From: Climacteris rufus
Taxonomy: Eukaryota; Chordata; Aves; Passeriformes; Climacteridae
NCBI GenBank assembly: GCA_013398175.1
Contig: VZRZ01006498.1
Span: forward strand, 571,081 to 635,080
DNA length: 64,000 bases
Direction: 5' to 3'
The notes beneath the pieces were generated by a model that did no database searches, was not told the origin of the DNA, and was given only the letters and a program-made list of their open reading frames with translations. The position numbers and the translations under genes are program-made. Positions 1-10,411 of this stretch are shown here, piece by piece (the stretch's first letter is position 1; each line of letters begins with the position of its first letter).

Positions 1-829
1 TTTGACTGTCGTGCTTTAACCCTGGTTGACTGCCAAGGCTTCACAAAAGCCCACTTCCCCCGCTACCTGCAACGGACAGGGGAAAGGAATGTGTTACTAA
101 GCTGAGATAAGGATACTGAGAGAGAAGAAAACTCCCTAATTACAACAGGCTAAAACAGGCTCAAAACTTATAAGTGATAAAGTGCATTTATTACAGAGTT
201 AAAGGAGCAAGCAAAAACATTTCTCTTAAAACACTCTTTCTCTTCTNTGGGTTTTTCTTAGTCAGTTCATTCCTCAGATGTTTTCTCTCCTCAGCAAAAT
301 ATCTGAAGGGGAGTTTGGGTTTCTTTCCTGGGCGCTTTTCTCCCTGGCACTGTGGCAGGCTGCAGATGTCACGTTTTCCCTCTTGGCAGGCAGCCTGCCC
401 GAACTCTGCTGCCCTTTCGCTCTCTCAAAGCCGAGCTGGTCCATCTTAGGGTAGGAATAAAATCAGGCTTTTTTAATTCAATTGACTCCCTTCAGTTTCC
501 AGGAGCAAAGGCCTCGTTAATAATGTCAATTCCCACCAGACCACAGTCTCTCCTATAGGAGTTCACTCCCTCTTGCTCCACTGTAGGGTGGATCTCGGCT
601 CCTTCATGGACCCTCAGGGTTCAGGGAAACACTGCAGTCCTTAGCACAGGGTGCGAAGATGTCTCAACTCCAATGATTAAAGTACCTCCTCCCCCATTCT
701 TCCTCTTCTTGGCTGACTTTGCTGGTATCCATATCTGTTGTTTCTTTTACCTGCTGTACTCCTCCTTCCCTGCCTACAACTACATGACTAAAGATACATG
801 GCATGCATGCGTACTCCCGAGTTTGCTTC

Positions 830-836
830 TTAAATA
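830..836 (-). promoter_or_regulatory. TATA-like box of family A LTR copy 1
   Basis: On the minus strand the sequence reads TATTTAA. It is followed downstream by a palindromic GCATGCATGC, and it lies on the U3 side of the AATAAA at 187-192. The same arrangement is found in copy 2 (54076-54082), which supports its being the ancestral LTR promoter. Present activity is unknown. Confidence 0.55.
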
Positions 837-920
837 TGTTGTCACAGAGGCATTACCTTCCTTCCTAATTGGCCCAGCTGTGGCTTGCAGCACGTCCATC
901 TTTCAGGAGCCATCAGAGAT

Positions 921-1454
921 TGTAGCAGCGTACTTGGCAGAAGCTGCTGCTTTTGGGCTTCAGGACTGGTGGGTAGAAAGCCAAGGCAATGCCCTCAACC
1001 TTCTCCCTCCAATATCTGAACCCTCTGCCTGAGCTGCGGTAAAATCCCATATTTCTCTTGTGTTNNNNNNNNNNNNNNNNNNNNNNNNNNNNNNNNNNNN
1101 NNNNNNNNNNNNNNNNNNNNNNNNNNNNNNNNNNNNNNNNNNNNNNNNNNNNNNNNNNTGGATGTCTCTGGACTCCCTTCCTGGACCCTCATAATGCAAC
1201 ACTGGATTTATAATAAATGGGCTGTTATCCCAGAGAAGAGCCCCCTGTGTAGCCTTCCATTCTTGCTGATGCTAGAACACCACGCCTGGGGTAACTCTCA
1301 TTTCTAGAGGAGCCAGCAGAAATGGGTTATCTGTGGTAGCTAGAACTCTGTCCTTTGGGAGAGTTGTAAAACCATTGCAACTCGTCTCGGCAGGGATTTT
1401 GCTCGCATAAAGGATGCTGTCGTTACCTTGAGAGAACCAGGATAAGCGTCTTTA
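921..1454. mobile_element. LTR-like element nested inside the family A LTR
   Basis: Seen: relative to copy 2, the family A LTR is broken by about 534 bp (94 of them N). The hexamer AGAGAT occurs immediately before the insert (915-920) and again at its end (1455-1460). The uninterrupted copy has the single related sequence AGGGAC at this point. The insert starts TGTAGCAG and ends GTCTTTA, so one terminal dinucleotide is canonical for an LTR (TG) and the other is one transition from CA. AATAAA lies at 1212-1217. Known: 6-bp target duplications are typical of ERVK and alpharetrovirus-like avian elements, and about 530 bp is a normal LTR length. Inference: a solo LTR of an ERVK-like family. Orientation is unresolved, and the gap hides part of it. 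Confidence 0.72.
1065..1158. other. Assembly gap (94 N)
   Basis: A run of 94 N inside the nested LTR-like insert. Repeat nesting is a likely reason for the assembly break. The true length of missing sequence cannot be known from here. A further single N is at 247. Confidence 0.99.
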
Positions 1455-1568
1455 AGAGATAGGCCCTGGCTGGACAGCTGTGGAAGCTTCTGGAAGCTTT
1501 TTACAGGATCCGTCTTTTGTCCCCTACCACACCCAAAAAGCCAGACTCCCTCAAACTACCACATTGAC

Positions 1569-4500
1569 CTAGAAAGGCTGCAGCCTAAATGTAAAGCTGA
1601 TTTAAACATTTAAACCAAACAACCACAAAATCCCCAAATCCCAAAAGAAAACAATCCTCCAAATTTACAATTATATCCTTTCTTTTCATCAATAAACCAT
1701 TAAAACTATGGCCCACTTTCTCTACATAGTGTAGTCATAGCAAATATTAAGTAAAAAAATGAAAATATTTCATTCTATGAGGTCTTTGTCACTCAATTCA
1801 GCTTATTTTGGTCATTACACTGTGTTATTGGTCTCCTTAAGCACATAACAATGTTGGTTCCTTCACTGGATGATTAAAATTTTTTGTAAATTAAAAACGA
1901 CAAAGGATGAACAGTAGATAGCAAATATGCTCATTCCCTCTAACATGTGCATAAGGTCACTAATTCAAATAGACCTTCCTAAAAAGCATATGCAAGGCAA
2001 GTCACATTCACATGGATTCTCATAAATATTGAGAACACTGGTCGTTATTGATTCAGCTGGCATTTTCAATTGTAACATTCTTACAACACTGTGCTAGCAA
2101 GTGTTATGAGGTTGGAAGATGTTTTCTTTGGTTCAAATCTACATATAAAATTACCTTCTTGCTACTTTCATTCTTGTAACAAACCTAACCTGGGCACAGT
2201 TTACCTTGAATGGAGAAAGACTTAAATATTCCTTTCTCTGCTCCTGGTAAGGAATTTTCTTGTCTTCTTTGTTTGTTTGTTTTTTCCCTAAAGTAGTTGA
2301 AGAAAATCTCCAATATTCCACATACCATAATTTATTTTCTAACCCTGGTGAAACTGCTCCATTTACCAGTTCCTCAAACAACATCTACATCTAGTAGTCA
2401 GGGCAGATGTGGTTCATAAGCCACATTAAGTTCTGATTGCTTGTTTTTTTCTGAATGGGATGTGAGCGTACTGTAAACTCCTGTTAGCCTCTTGGGTTAC
2501 TTTCCCTGCATTGCATCTGGGTTTTCTTTCTTTGATCAAGGATATGAGTTCAGTACAAATATGGATCCAACAGCCTATGCAAGCTAGATGCAAAATGCAA
2601 AAATAGCATTTTTGTGTCCAAATATCAGCACATAGACAGACAGCTATGATATTAGAGAATTAATATTATTTTTAAAATTATCCATGGTCTTGACATTCCT
2701 TTATTTTAGATGCCAATAAATTGCCTCAGATGTCAGGATGTGCCTTTCTCTCTTTCTCTTTTTCTCCATGTGCTTCCAAACAAAATCCCTCTGCATCACA
2801 CTTGAATTAGATCATCCCAGAAGTATTGAGTGTGTCCGTATCTTCTGGATCTCCCACTTCCAGAAAGATGAACATGGTGCATCACAATTATAATATTCAA
2901 TTACATGGATAGGCAGCTTTTAATGAAAGCACAACTTGTTTAGAATTTGTCAGGTTTTAATGTTCTCTGCACAGGTATTCCTCACATGAAAGGGTATCTA
3001 GCTCTTAAGTCCTCAGGGCTGATTTATTAAATATACTAGAAAAATTGTATTCTTTCCATTCAAGATGTCTGGCTTAAGTGGTTTTGTTCCAGTTAGATTT
3101 CTGCTTATGTGAAATGTATTTAACAGTCCCCAGTATCCTGCCCCTGCCTTATGATTATTAAACACAATATACTAAAGTTCTACCATTCCTTAATATACTC
3201 TGCATATTGAAAATAACATTCAGAAAAATAGAGCCTCCAAGAGAAAATTATTCAAAGTCTCCAAATCAGATAATCACTCTGCACTTTCAGTAGCTGTCAG
3301 TCTTTAAAATGAAAATAAGCAAGAAAAACTAAGCTTCAAGAAAAATCCCAGGGCATGGAGATCCTTAGTAAATATTTTATAAAAGTTTTTACTGTCTAGA
3401 CAGAAATCTGATGTAAGGGTTGCATACCATTAGCCAAAATAATAATCAATATGACAATTTTGGCAAGGAAGCATAAAGTTGACTGCAACAATATCAATAA
3501 CAGCATGAATCATCATGTCCTACTATGCTAATTATGCTTCTAACTTTAACCATTAGTACCTGCATAAAAGATAAATTAAGAATATATCTTTTACAGCTGT
3601 CATTAGCAGCTAAGTGCCAACAACTAATTATCAACCTTTCCTGAAAGTGCTAGATGTTTTATTAATGCACTGCATTGGTAGATTACATGAGTAGATAAAA
3701 AGTCATTCTCTTTTTCAAAGATCCTTTCATAACTTTAAATCTGATAAGGCCTTAATAATGAACTGCCATGTATTTATATACTTTAAGCAGCTTACACAAG
3801 AAGGTTGCTATACATTTTAGCTTAATGGTTGCTATCAATTTTAGCTTACTCTGTTCTTCAGTTGATTCTCAGCTTCAGGTATTTCAATGCAAGTTATCAT
3901 ATGAGAAACTTTTCAAACAGCCTTTTCCAGATGCCTCAAATCCACCACTGACAGGGTGGAGACACATGCAGACAAATAAGTAATTTACAGCAATATATGT
4001 CCCTCTCTATAGTGAATACTTGAGTAAAATGGTCTAGGGAAGAAAAGGCTCTGGAAATTCTACATAATATAAAACTTCTACTGGTGATGTGTAATGTATT
4101 CACTTAGCTGCTGAAAGAGGTCTCATAATCTCACATTTGTTACTTTGAATATGCTACAGTTCAAAAGCCACTTTTCCCTATGGTTTTTCCCGGTGTTTAC
4201 CCTGAACTCACTGTATGCAAGAAAAAAACATTTTATGCATTATCATAAGTATAATCACAAATGTTTAAAAAAGACATCATTTACTTTGGCAAAAAAATAT
4301 AATTATGGTTTAAGACAATTCTAACAGTCATAAGCAAACTTTGTCTTGTAGACTTTTTTTTTCTTTTTCTTTTTTTTTTAAATTTAAATTGACCAGTATC
4401 AGTCCCCTGTCTTCCTCTATTTAAAGGACACTGTGTTTGGTCTATAACTATTCATGCTCTACTTTCCAGGGACCTACCATGCTGTGCAAGTGGCTGTGCT

Positions 4501-6158
4501 GGAAAAGGAAATATTTGGAGAAATGTACATATGCTGCAGTGCAGCAAAAAAAATTACCTAGCAGTTATACTGGCCCACAAACTGCATATTGGCCAAACAA
4601 TAGCAACCTCCTATTGTTTCAAGATAAATCAATGGCACTCTGACAGGTTTAAAGAAATGTTTTATAAAGAACAGAGAAAATTCTTCTAGATGTTGGTGAA
4701 GCGTCATCCAGGAGATGGGTCTTGGACAAATCCATACCCAAGGACAAGTTGGAACGATCTAGGAGGCTAATACCAACCACACGTGTGTGAAATTATCAGA
4801 TTACAAGCCGTGATGTGTGAAGAAAAATTGAAGAAACTGGAGAAGTCCACTGTGAAGGAGATCAAGTAGTGACAGCAAAGCAGTCTTACATCATGTAAAA
4901 CTTTATTGTCACATCAAAATACTGATCAGTTCTCCTTTATGTCCATTAGGAATAGCTCAAGAAGATTTCTAATTTACGAAAGTATAAGACCTTTGGAAAG
5001 GCTTTCTGTTCTGTAAAAATAATGAAATGCTGCATCAAAATAACACTTCATTTTTTTAAACAATATTTATTTAAATCTGTCATGGGTGACAAAGAGACAC
5101 TTGATTTGACTTTGTAAGTAAAGGAAATTAAAACAAGAAGTATGAAGAAAAATAAGCCATGGCAAATTTGTGAATGAAGACATGCTTCTGGACCCAGGAA
5201 AATATACAGGATCTACAGCTAACAGAATGCTGAGCATCTACATGATGAAATACATGAACAATGGTATTTGCACTAGGAATTTTTATCAAAATTATTGTAA
5301 TTGAGATAGTCTGACAAAAAGTGTTAGGCGTATCTACAAAAAGGGATAATGTTGAGTAGTTCGTTTAATATATTGGAGTGAAATAAATATTTATAAGTAT
5401 CTATAACTGTTCCAAACTACCAACAAACATCCTGTATGTCTTGTTTGCTATGAAAAAATCCCCCCAAAAATATAAACATATACACAAAAAATTATAATGG
5501 ACAGTCCCTTTTTGTTTGTATAGTTAAACTAAGGGATGTCCAACAAGTTCTAGAAGCTCTTGAAGTAAATAAAATCTTAGTACTATGAAGACAATATCTT
5601 TCAAGTACGTATTTGCAAATAGTAACCTTTTTCCATACATGCAATTATCTTACTCCAAACTGAATGCTGTTGACATATGTAATTAATGCTTATAAAAAGA
5701 CAAACCAGGAATGAAGGCAGGGAGCCATTATTTGAAGTGTAATGTCTGCCAGATTAATGTTGCTGTAATGAATGTTCATCGTGTATTAAAACTGCACAAC
5801 AACTAGAAGAAGAGCTCTTGAAAAGCTGGTTCAGTGGAAAAAAATTATTTATTTCTAATAAATACTCAAACTGAAGAGGCTAAAACCCACCAGTTAATTT
5901 TTGGTTCACATCTAAGTATTAACTGGACCCTATATATCAACATCTCTTTTTCCAGCACACTCTTCTTGATTTGTTTACATTGTGCTGCACCAGGACATGA
6001 CCTGTGTCTACCAAAGTTGATATTAAGCCCCTCAAGATGTGAGCCCCTCAATATTTTAAGCAAAGTTTGCAATTTGTTTTTTAATTGTTAATCAATAGCT
6101 CTAGCTAGACAGTTATGATTAAGCAATTGCATCATTAATGTGGTATGCATGGCTAATC
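1569..6158. other. AT-rich single-copy DNA without a recognisable gene
   Basis: No frame here is convincing; the longest are about 85 codons and lack recognisable domains. Contents noted are a short tandem repeat at 3803-3850, a T-rich tract at 4353-4379 and a stretch at 3510-3700 rich in TAAT-type homeodomain core motifs. That last stretch has the look of vertebrate conserved non-coding DNA, which cannot be tested without alignment. Nothing else is supported. Confidence 0.6.
3803..3850. repeat. Two-copy 24-bp tandem repeat
   Basis: The unit beginning GGTTGCTATACATTTTAGCT at 3803 is repeated at 3827 with small differences (TATCAATT for TATACATT). Two copies only. No function is suggested. 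Confidence 0.75.
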
Positions 6159-6632
6159 TTTTGTTTTAAGGAAAAGTGAAGACACACCCAAGATGAACGG
6201 GCTGTCTGGATGAGAGCCACCAGGAGTGAAATCAGCAGAACTGAGCAGTAACTGGGGAAAGACAATTCCAGCAGTGGGAGATCATGACCATCGACTCATT
6301 GATCACCTCCTCAAAATGAACCCCAGACTCAAATGAAGGGAAGAACTGCACATGCAGACTAATTAGCATGAGGAGCAAGAGATACAACCAGCAAACACTG
6401 GGTTGAATGCTAATGAATAAAAAAGTTATGTAATCTGTAAGCAATGAAATCTGATGCCTTTTTTGTTATAATGTATAAATGGTGTAAGGTTTTGATGATC
6501 AGGGAGCCAGACTTTTGTGGGTTACCACTGAGCTCTCTATTTTGCGCAAACTGGAACAAAAACTAGAAATACATCTCCTTGGTGTCTGAATTGGCACTGG
6601 ACCTGGGTAATGAGCAAATGTTTGGGACAACA
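6159..6632 (+). mobile_element. Degraded solo LTR, ERV1-like
   Basis: Seen: a TATA box TATAAAT at 6474-6480, then about 60 bp later a short R-like stretch with a mutated polyadenylation region near 6555-6570. The end reads TTTGGGACAACA, closing with CA at 6632. Known from memory of avian gammaretrovirus-like LTRs: this order is typical, with a TATA-led U3 end, a short R, then TCTGAATTGGC and a terminal TTTGGGAC-ACA. The 5' boundary is uncertain; it is placed at the first sequence that looks part of the element. I could not fix a clean target duplication. There are no internal retroviral genes. Confidence 0.6.
6474..6480 (+). promoter_or_regulatory. TATA box of the 6159-6632 LTR
   Basis: TATAAAT lies about 155 bp before the LTR 3' end. 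Its spacing to the R and U5 part is as expected for a short gammaretrovirus-like LTR. The element is old, so promoter activity is doubtful. Confidence 0.5.
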
Positions 6633-6750
6633 AAATCAGTGAAAGATCCTTTTTTACTGAACAGGATTTACACTCACACTCCTAGTACACTCTTCCTGTC
6701 TGCATAGAAAATTATGATGTGCTTCATTATCTGATTTTTGCTTGTTTTCA

Positions 6751-6840
6751 TATACTACCTCTTATTTCCAAGGCTCTTTTTTTTTTTTTTTATATTCTCC
6801 CTCTTTTTTCCAAGGCTTTTTTTTTTTTTTTTTTTTTTTT
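6751..6840. repeat. Tandem pair of pyrimidine-rich units ending in poly(T)
   Basis: Two consecutive units share the plan TATA(C/T)T, CTCT-rich stretch, TTCCAAGGCT and a long T run. The first is 6751-6790, the second 6792-6840, the latter with a T run of more than 20. On the minus strand these read as A-tracts, but no retrocopy body precedes them. Read as a local duplication with T-tract expansion. Confidence 0.7.
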
Positions 6841-7199
6841 GGGTGGGATTCTGAGAAGTTCAAAGAAAATGCTTTAAACAGACAAACAGTTCATTCCCAC
6901 CTCCTTTCTATTGTGCTTCAAAATAATAACAAGAGAAAGAACCAACAAAGAAATATATGGATTTTTCTTTAAAATTGCATATATGCAATAGAACTGTCAG
7001 CCACCAAGAGCAGAAATGAAAATCACTTCATAGTGTCAATCTTTAAAGGAGGAAAGAAAACTAATGAGAAGAATAAACACGTTAATGATTGATAAATACT
7101 TTTGACTATAAGCATCAAGCACAATTACAAAAATAATTGGTTTAATGAAAATTGTTTCAGATCATTGATAAATATAAACAGTACATAAAAGTAGCATTT

Positions 7200-7590
7200 A
7201 CTGCTAACATCTACCTCCTCTGCCCATGGGCACAGGGGTTTTGTTCAAGCTCATGCCTGGAAATGAAGACCTGCCTTGAATTAAGTTGTAGCTGTCCCTG
7301 AGCTCAGACCTGTCTCCTGATGTCCTGGTTTGTGGCTTTCCTGGACAGACCTTGCACTCACACTGAAAGCTGTCTTGTCTCCCTTCCTGATGGTTTCCTT
7401 GGACTCACCTTGGACTCGACTTGTCACCCCACCTTGTCTTGGACTGTCTGTGCATCCTGTCTCTCTCACCACTCTACCCAGATGCATCACCCATGCCATA
7501 CCTACCCTCAGCTCCCAGCTCATCATCCCTCATGGATCAACTGCCCTCCTGGGGCTCTCTGGCACATGCACTGTAGGTACCTTTTAAAAA
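7200..7590. other. GC-richer block of unknown origin, possibly an old mobile element
   Basis: The base composition rises above the AT-rich surroundings. The plus strand is rich in CT-containing words such as CTTGGACTC, ACCTTG and CTTGTC, giving an internal near-repeat texture. Overlapping open frames on both strands (7281-7526 minus, 7320-7637 plus, 7330-7587 plus) follow from few stop codons in this composition and show no known domain. It could be part of an avian LTR or another unclassified repeat. I cannot name the family. Confidence 0.35.
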
Positions 7591-7846
7591 CTGCAAAGAT
7601 CAGATTAATATTGCTTGCCATCACCTTGCACCTATAATCAATGAATTTTCAACACAAATAGTGCTATGTATCTCGTTAAGTCCACACAGAGATGTGGCTT
7701 CACAAGAGAGCAAGTTTTCAGATGTGCTGCATGATGGTTTTGGCACCATGGTCCCAGGCAAGGTCTCACTGAACTTTTTCAGAAACCAGAAACTACACAG
7801 CTCACAGCTGGTTTATCACAGCATAGAGTTCTTCATGACACTTTAA

Positions 7847-8215
7847 AATCACAGAATTGTTGTGGTTGGAAGGGACCTCTTGAGATCATCTAGCACACAC
7901 CTCAGTACACTGCTTAGACAGAGTGAGCTAGATGATTTGGTCCATGTCCAGATGGCTTTTGAGTATCTCCAAGAAAACTCCCTAACCTCTCTGGACAAAC
8001 TGTGACAACGTTTAAACACTTTCACAGCAGAAAAAAGGTTTTTTTCTTGTGTTCAGAAGGAATTTCCCATTCCTCACTTTGTGCCCATTGCTCTTGTCTT
8101 GTCTGTGTACACAACTCAGAAGAGTCTGGCTTGACTGGAGCATCCATCCTGTCACACAGGTAGTATAAATGGGAGAATTTCTTTGCAAGAATCCCAAGCA
8201 GAAGTGCCTTCAGCA
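7847..8215 (-). mobile_element. CR1 LINE 3'-end fragment
   Basis: Seen: in plus orientation it starts with CACAGAATTGTTGTGGTTGG followed by AAGGGACCTC and GAGATCATCTAG. This is the reverse complement of the hallmark CR1 3' end. Further in are the diverged CR1 phrases around CTCTGGACAAACTGTGACA, TTGTGTTCAG and TTTGTGCCCATTGC. The copy is 5'-truncated, as most CR1 insertions are, and carries no intact reverse transcriptase. It ends with a single octamer-type tail on the 7847 side. Confidence 0.9.
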
Positions 8216-8287
8216 TGACATGTATTCATTTTCATAAGCAGATACTAAGAAAGGAACTTTAAATTGATTGTTCCTGTGTTATTGCTT

Positions 8288-8380
8288 AAACAAAACAACT
8301 CCCCTCCTGCCAAAAACCCCAACAAACCAAAAGAAAACAACAACAAAAAAACCTAAACCAAACCACAAACACTCAAAACT
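8288..8380. repeat. A/C-rich low-complexity tract
   Basis: The plus strand is almost only A and C, with words such as CAAAAACCCC, AACAAACC and ACAACAACAA. Similar tracts occur at 15808-15870 and about 48210-48250. Simple low-complexity sequence with no coding content. Confidence 0.8.
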
Positions 8381-10385
8381 CCAACATATTGTCAAGAAGT
8401 TTGGATGTTAGGGTTGTTGGACTCCAGAGAAACCAACAAGCATTTCAAGAATCAGTGAGTATAATACACAGAAAAATAGTTCTCCAACAAGTCAAAAAGA
8501 TCAGATGCCTGAATTAATTTGGCATGTTTGTAGTTTTGAGTGTAATTATCAATGTTTGAACTGGATTTATCAAACAATTGTCTATAAGTCAACAGTAAAA
8601 ATACAGTACTGAGCAGAAGTATTTCTTTAAGCTACTTACCTACTGTGAAACTAAAATTCTCCAAATGATAACTATTAAAGCAGAAACATTAATTATATCA
8701 GCCTCCCTTATTCACTCTGTTTTTTCTTCACCATTTAAGACTGTGGTAATTTGTTATGTAGCACTGATCTGATACAGTATCTTTGATGCAACTGCAAGCT
8801 CCATGCTGTTCCTTAATAGACCTTAGAAGCATCTCCATGGGTATTCGGCTGAGCTGTCTCAGCATAACAGAGGACAGGGCTTTAACAGCCAAAAATCAGT
8901 TTTTCTCTGCAGCATCATATTTTTAGCACAGCTCAGTGCATGGTAACTGGGCTAAAGTTAATGCTGTTTAAGCAGCATCAAAGGTGTGCTGCAGAGTCCT
9001 CTGAGCAGCAGCTGCTGAGCAGCTCAAGTTGGAGTGGAACAGCCTCAGGACCACCTGTACACAAGTGCTAATTCTGCTGTCCTTGCATTTCTTGTTGAGC
9101 AGACTGGAGAAGGGAATTAGATTTTTCTTTTTATGTTGACACTTCAGTGTTCTCCTCTCACTTGGTAAGCAACGTATGGAATTGCATTAAATAAAGATCA
9201 TTAAAAGCTCTTTGACTGTATGAACAGCTTTACTTTCCTCATTCCAAACATACAGAAACCAACATTTATTATCATGACTCTGGAAACATTTATGGTTTCT
9301 GACATGACAAGTTGGACAGTTTAATACTTTCATGGAGTTCAGTTTTGAAAACAAGGTCTTCCAGATATATTCACTGCAGTAACAAAAAGTGCAACAGGGC
9401 ACAATTCTCAGTAAACTTCAGTTTGGTTTTGTTTCCCCTGAGATTCACTTCTTAACTAAGAAAATGCATTTTTTATGCATGTGCATAAGAGAAAAAACAG
9501 CTAATATACTCCAGTAAAAAAATAGGGTTTTACCTTTTACTAAGAAAAGGTAAATTTAGCATGAGAATGATTTCTGCTTGATCAGAACCAAAGTAGATTT
9601 CTAGTTATCTGCACCTCTGTAGAAAGGTAAAGAAAAAGAAAGGGTTGGACATTTTAAGGAAACCACATAACAATGTTGCTGTTATAATTCTCTGGGTTTT
9701 TTTCTTTTTCATTCTGGTCTTCCTCAGTATTAAATATTTGCAAAATGTGCCCAAATTTCACATCGATATTTGTCTTTTGGATTTCTAAAAATTCCATTGG
9801 ACAAATAAATGCTTTTGAATATTTAAAATTCAATAATTTAGGGAGTTAGTAGGGTATTATTTAATTATTCAGGCACAGACTAAAGAATTTTAATTTATCT
9901 AGTCTAATACATTTTCAAGTCATCTGCTTTTAGTGGATTGTTTTTACCTTAAATAAAAGATAGCATGATTTTTCAGAGGCTTGGAGTTAATAATAACTAT
10001 CCCACTGAGAAAAGCTGGTCACCAATAAATCTGCTTTTGCAATTGAAACCAGACATACATGAAGTGCATATTGCAGAGCAATCTAATCTATATATGCATC
10101 CACTATCAGGGACAGAAAAGCTGGGGTAGATTTGAAATTAACATATGCAACACTAGAAGACTTTTTCTACACATTGGGCTTGCCATATTGGCAACCCACA
10201 GACCCTGACACTTCCAAGGATATGTAATATCATCTCTGAAATGCTCTTGACAAATGGAGGGAGGCAACATTACCCTGCTACTGCTTGTGCTGCTGGAGAC
10301 TCCAGGCACTGTTCTTGGCTGTTACTAAAGTTTTCTGAAGCACTCGTCCTATCACCTCTGTGCGATTCCTGACCTCTGAGGGAGA

Positions 10386-10411
10386 TTCTGTTCTCCTGAG
10401 GGAGAACAGAA
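10386..10411. repeat. Perfect 11-bp inverted repeat with a 4-base loop
   Basis: TTCTGTTCTCC (10386-10396), loop TGAG, then GGAGAACAGAA (10401-10411). The arms are perfectly complementary. A nearby GAGGGAGA is also repeated (10378-10385 and 10399-10405), so the hairpin may have grown from a local duplication. Confidence 0.85.

Larger units (their letters stand above)
7..1563 (-). mobile_element. Solo LTR of an endogenous retrovirus, family A copy 1, interrupted by a nested element
   Basis: Seen: the segment aligns, reverse-complemented, with the LTR at 53888-54935 along its whole length. It begins at the LTR 3' terminus (TGTCGTG) and ends at the 5' terminus (CTACCACA). The 5-bp flank TTGAC at 2-6 is repeated exactly at 1564-1568, so this is one insertion with a target-site duplication. 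On the minus strand a TATA-like TATTTAA lies at 830-836 and a polyadenylation signal AATAAA at 187-192. Both sit where copy 2 has them. Removing the nested insert and its extra duplication leaves about 1,017 bp, against 1,048 bp for copy 2. No gag, pol or env is present, so it is a solo LTR left by recombination. Known: 5-bp duplications are usual for ERVL-type elements. Assigning the class from this alone is inference. The short frames inside are LTR shadows. Confidence 0.93.

Noticed and set aside
174..1032. Frames of 68-119 codons at the left edge
   Set aside because: They lie in the antisense of the family A LTR and the nested element; not genes.
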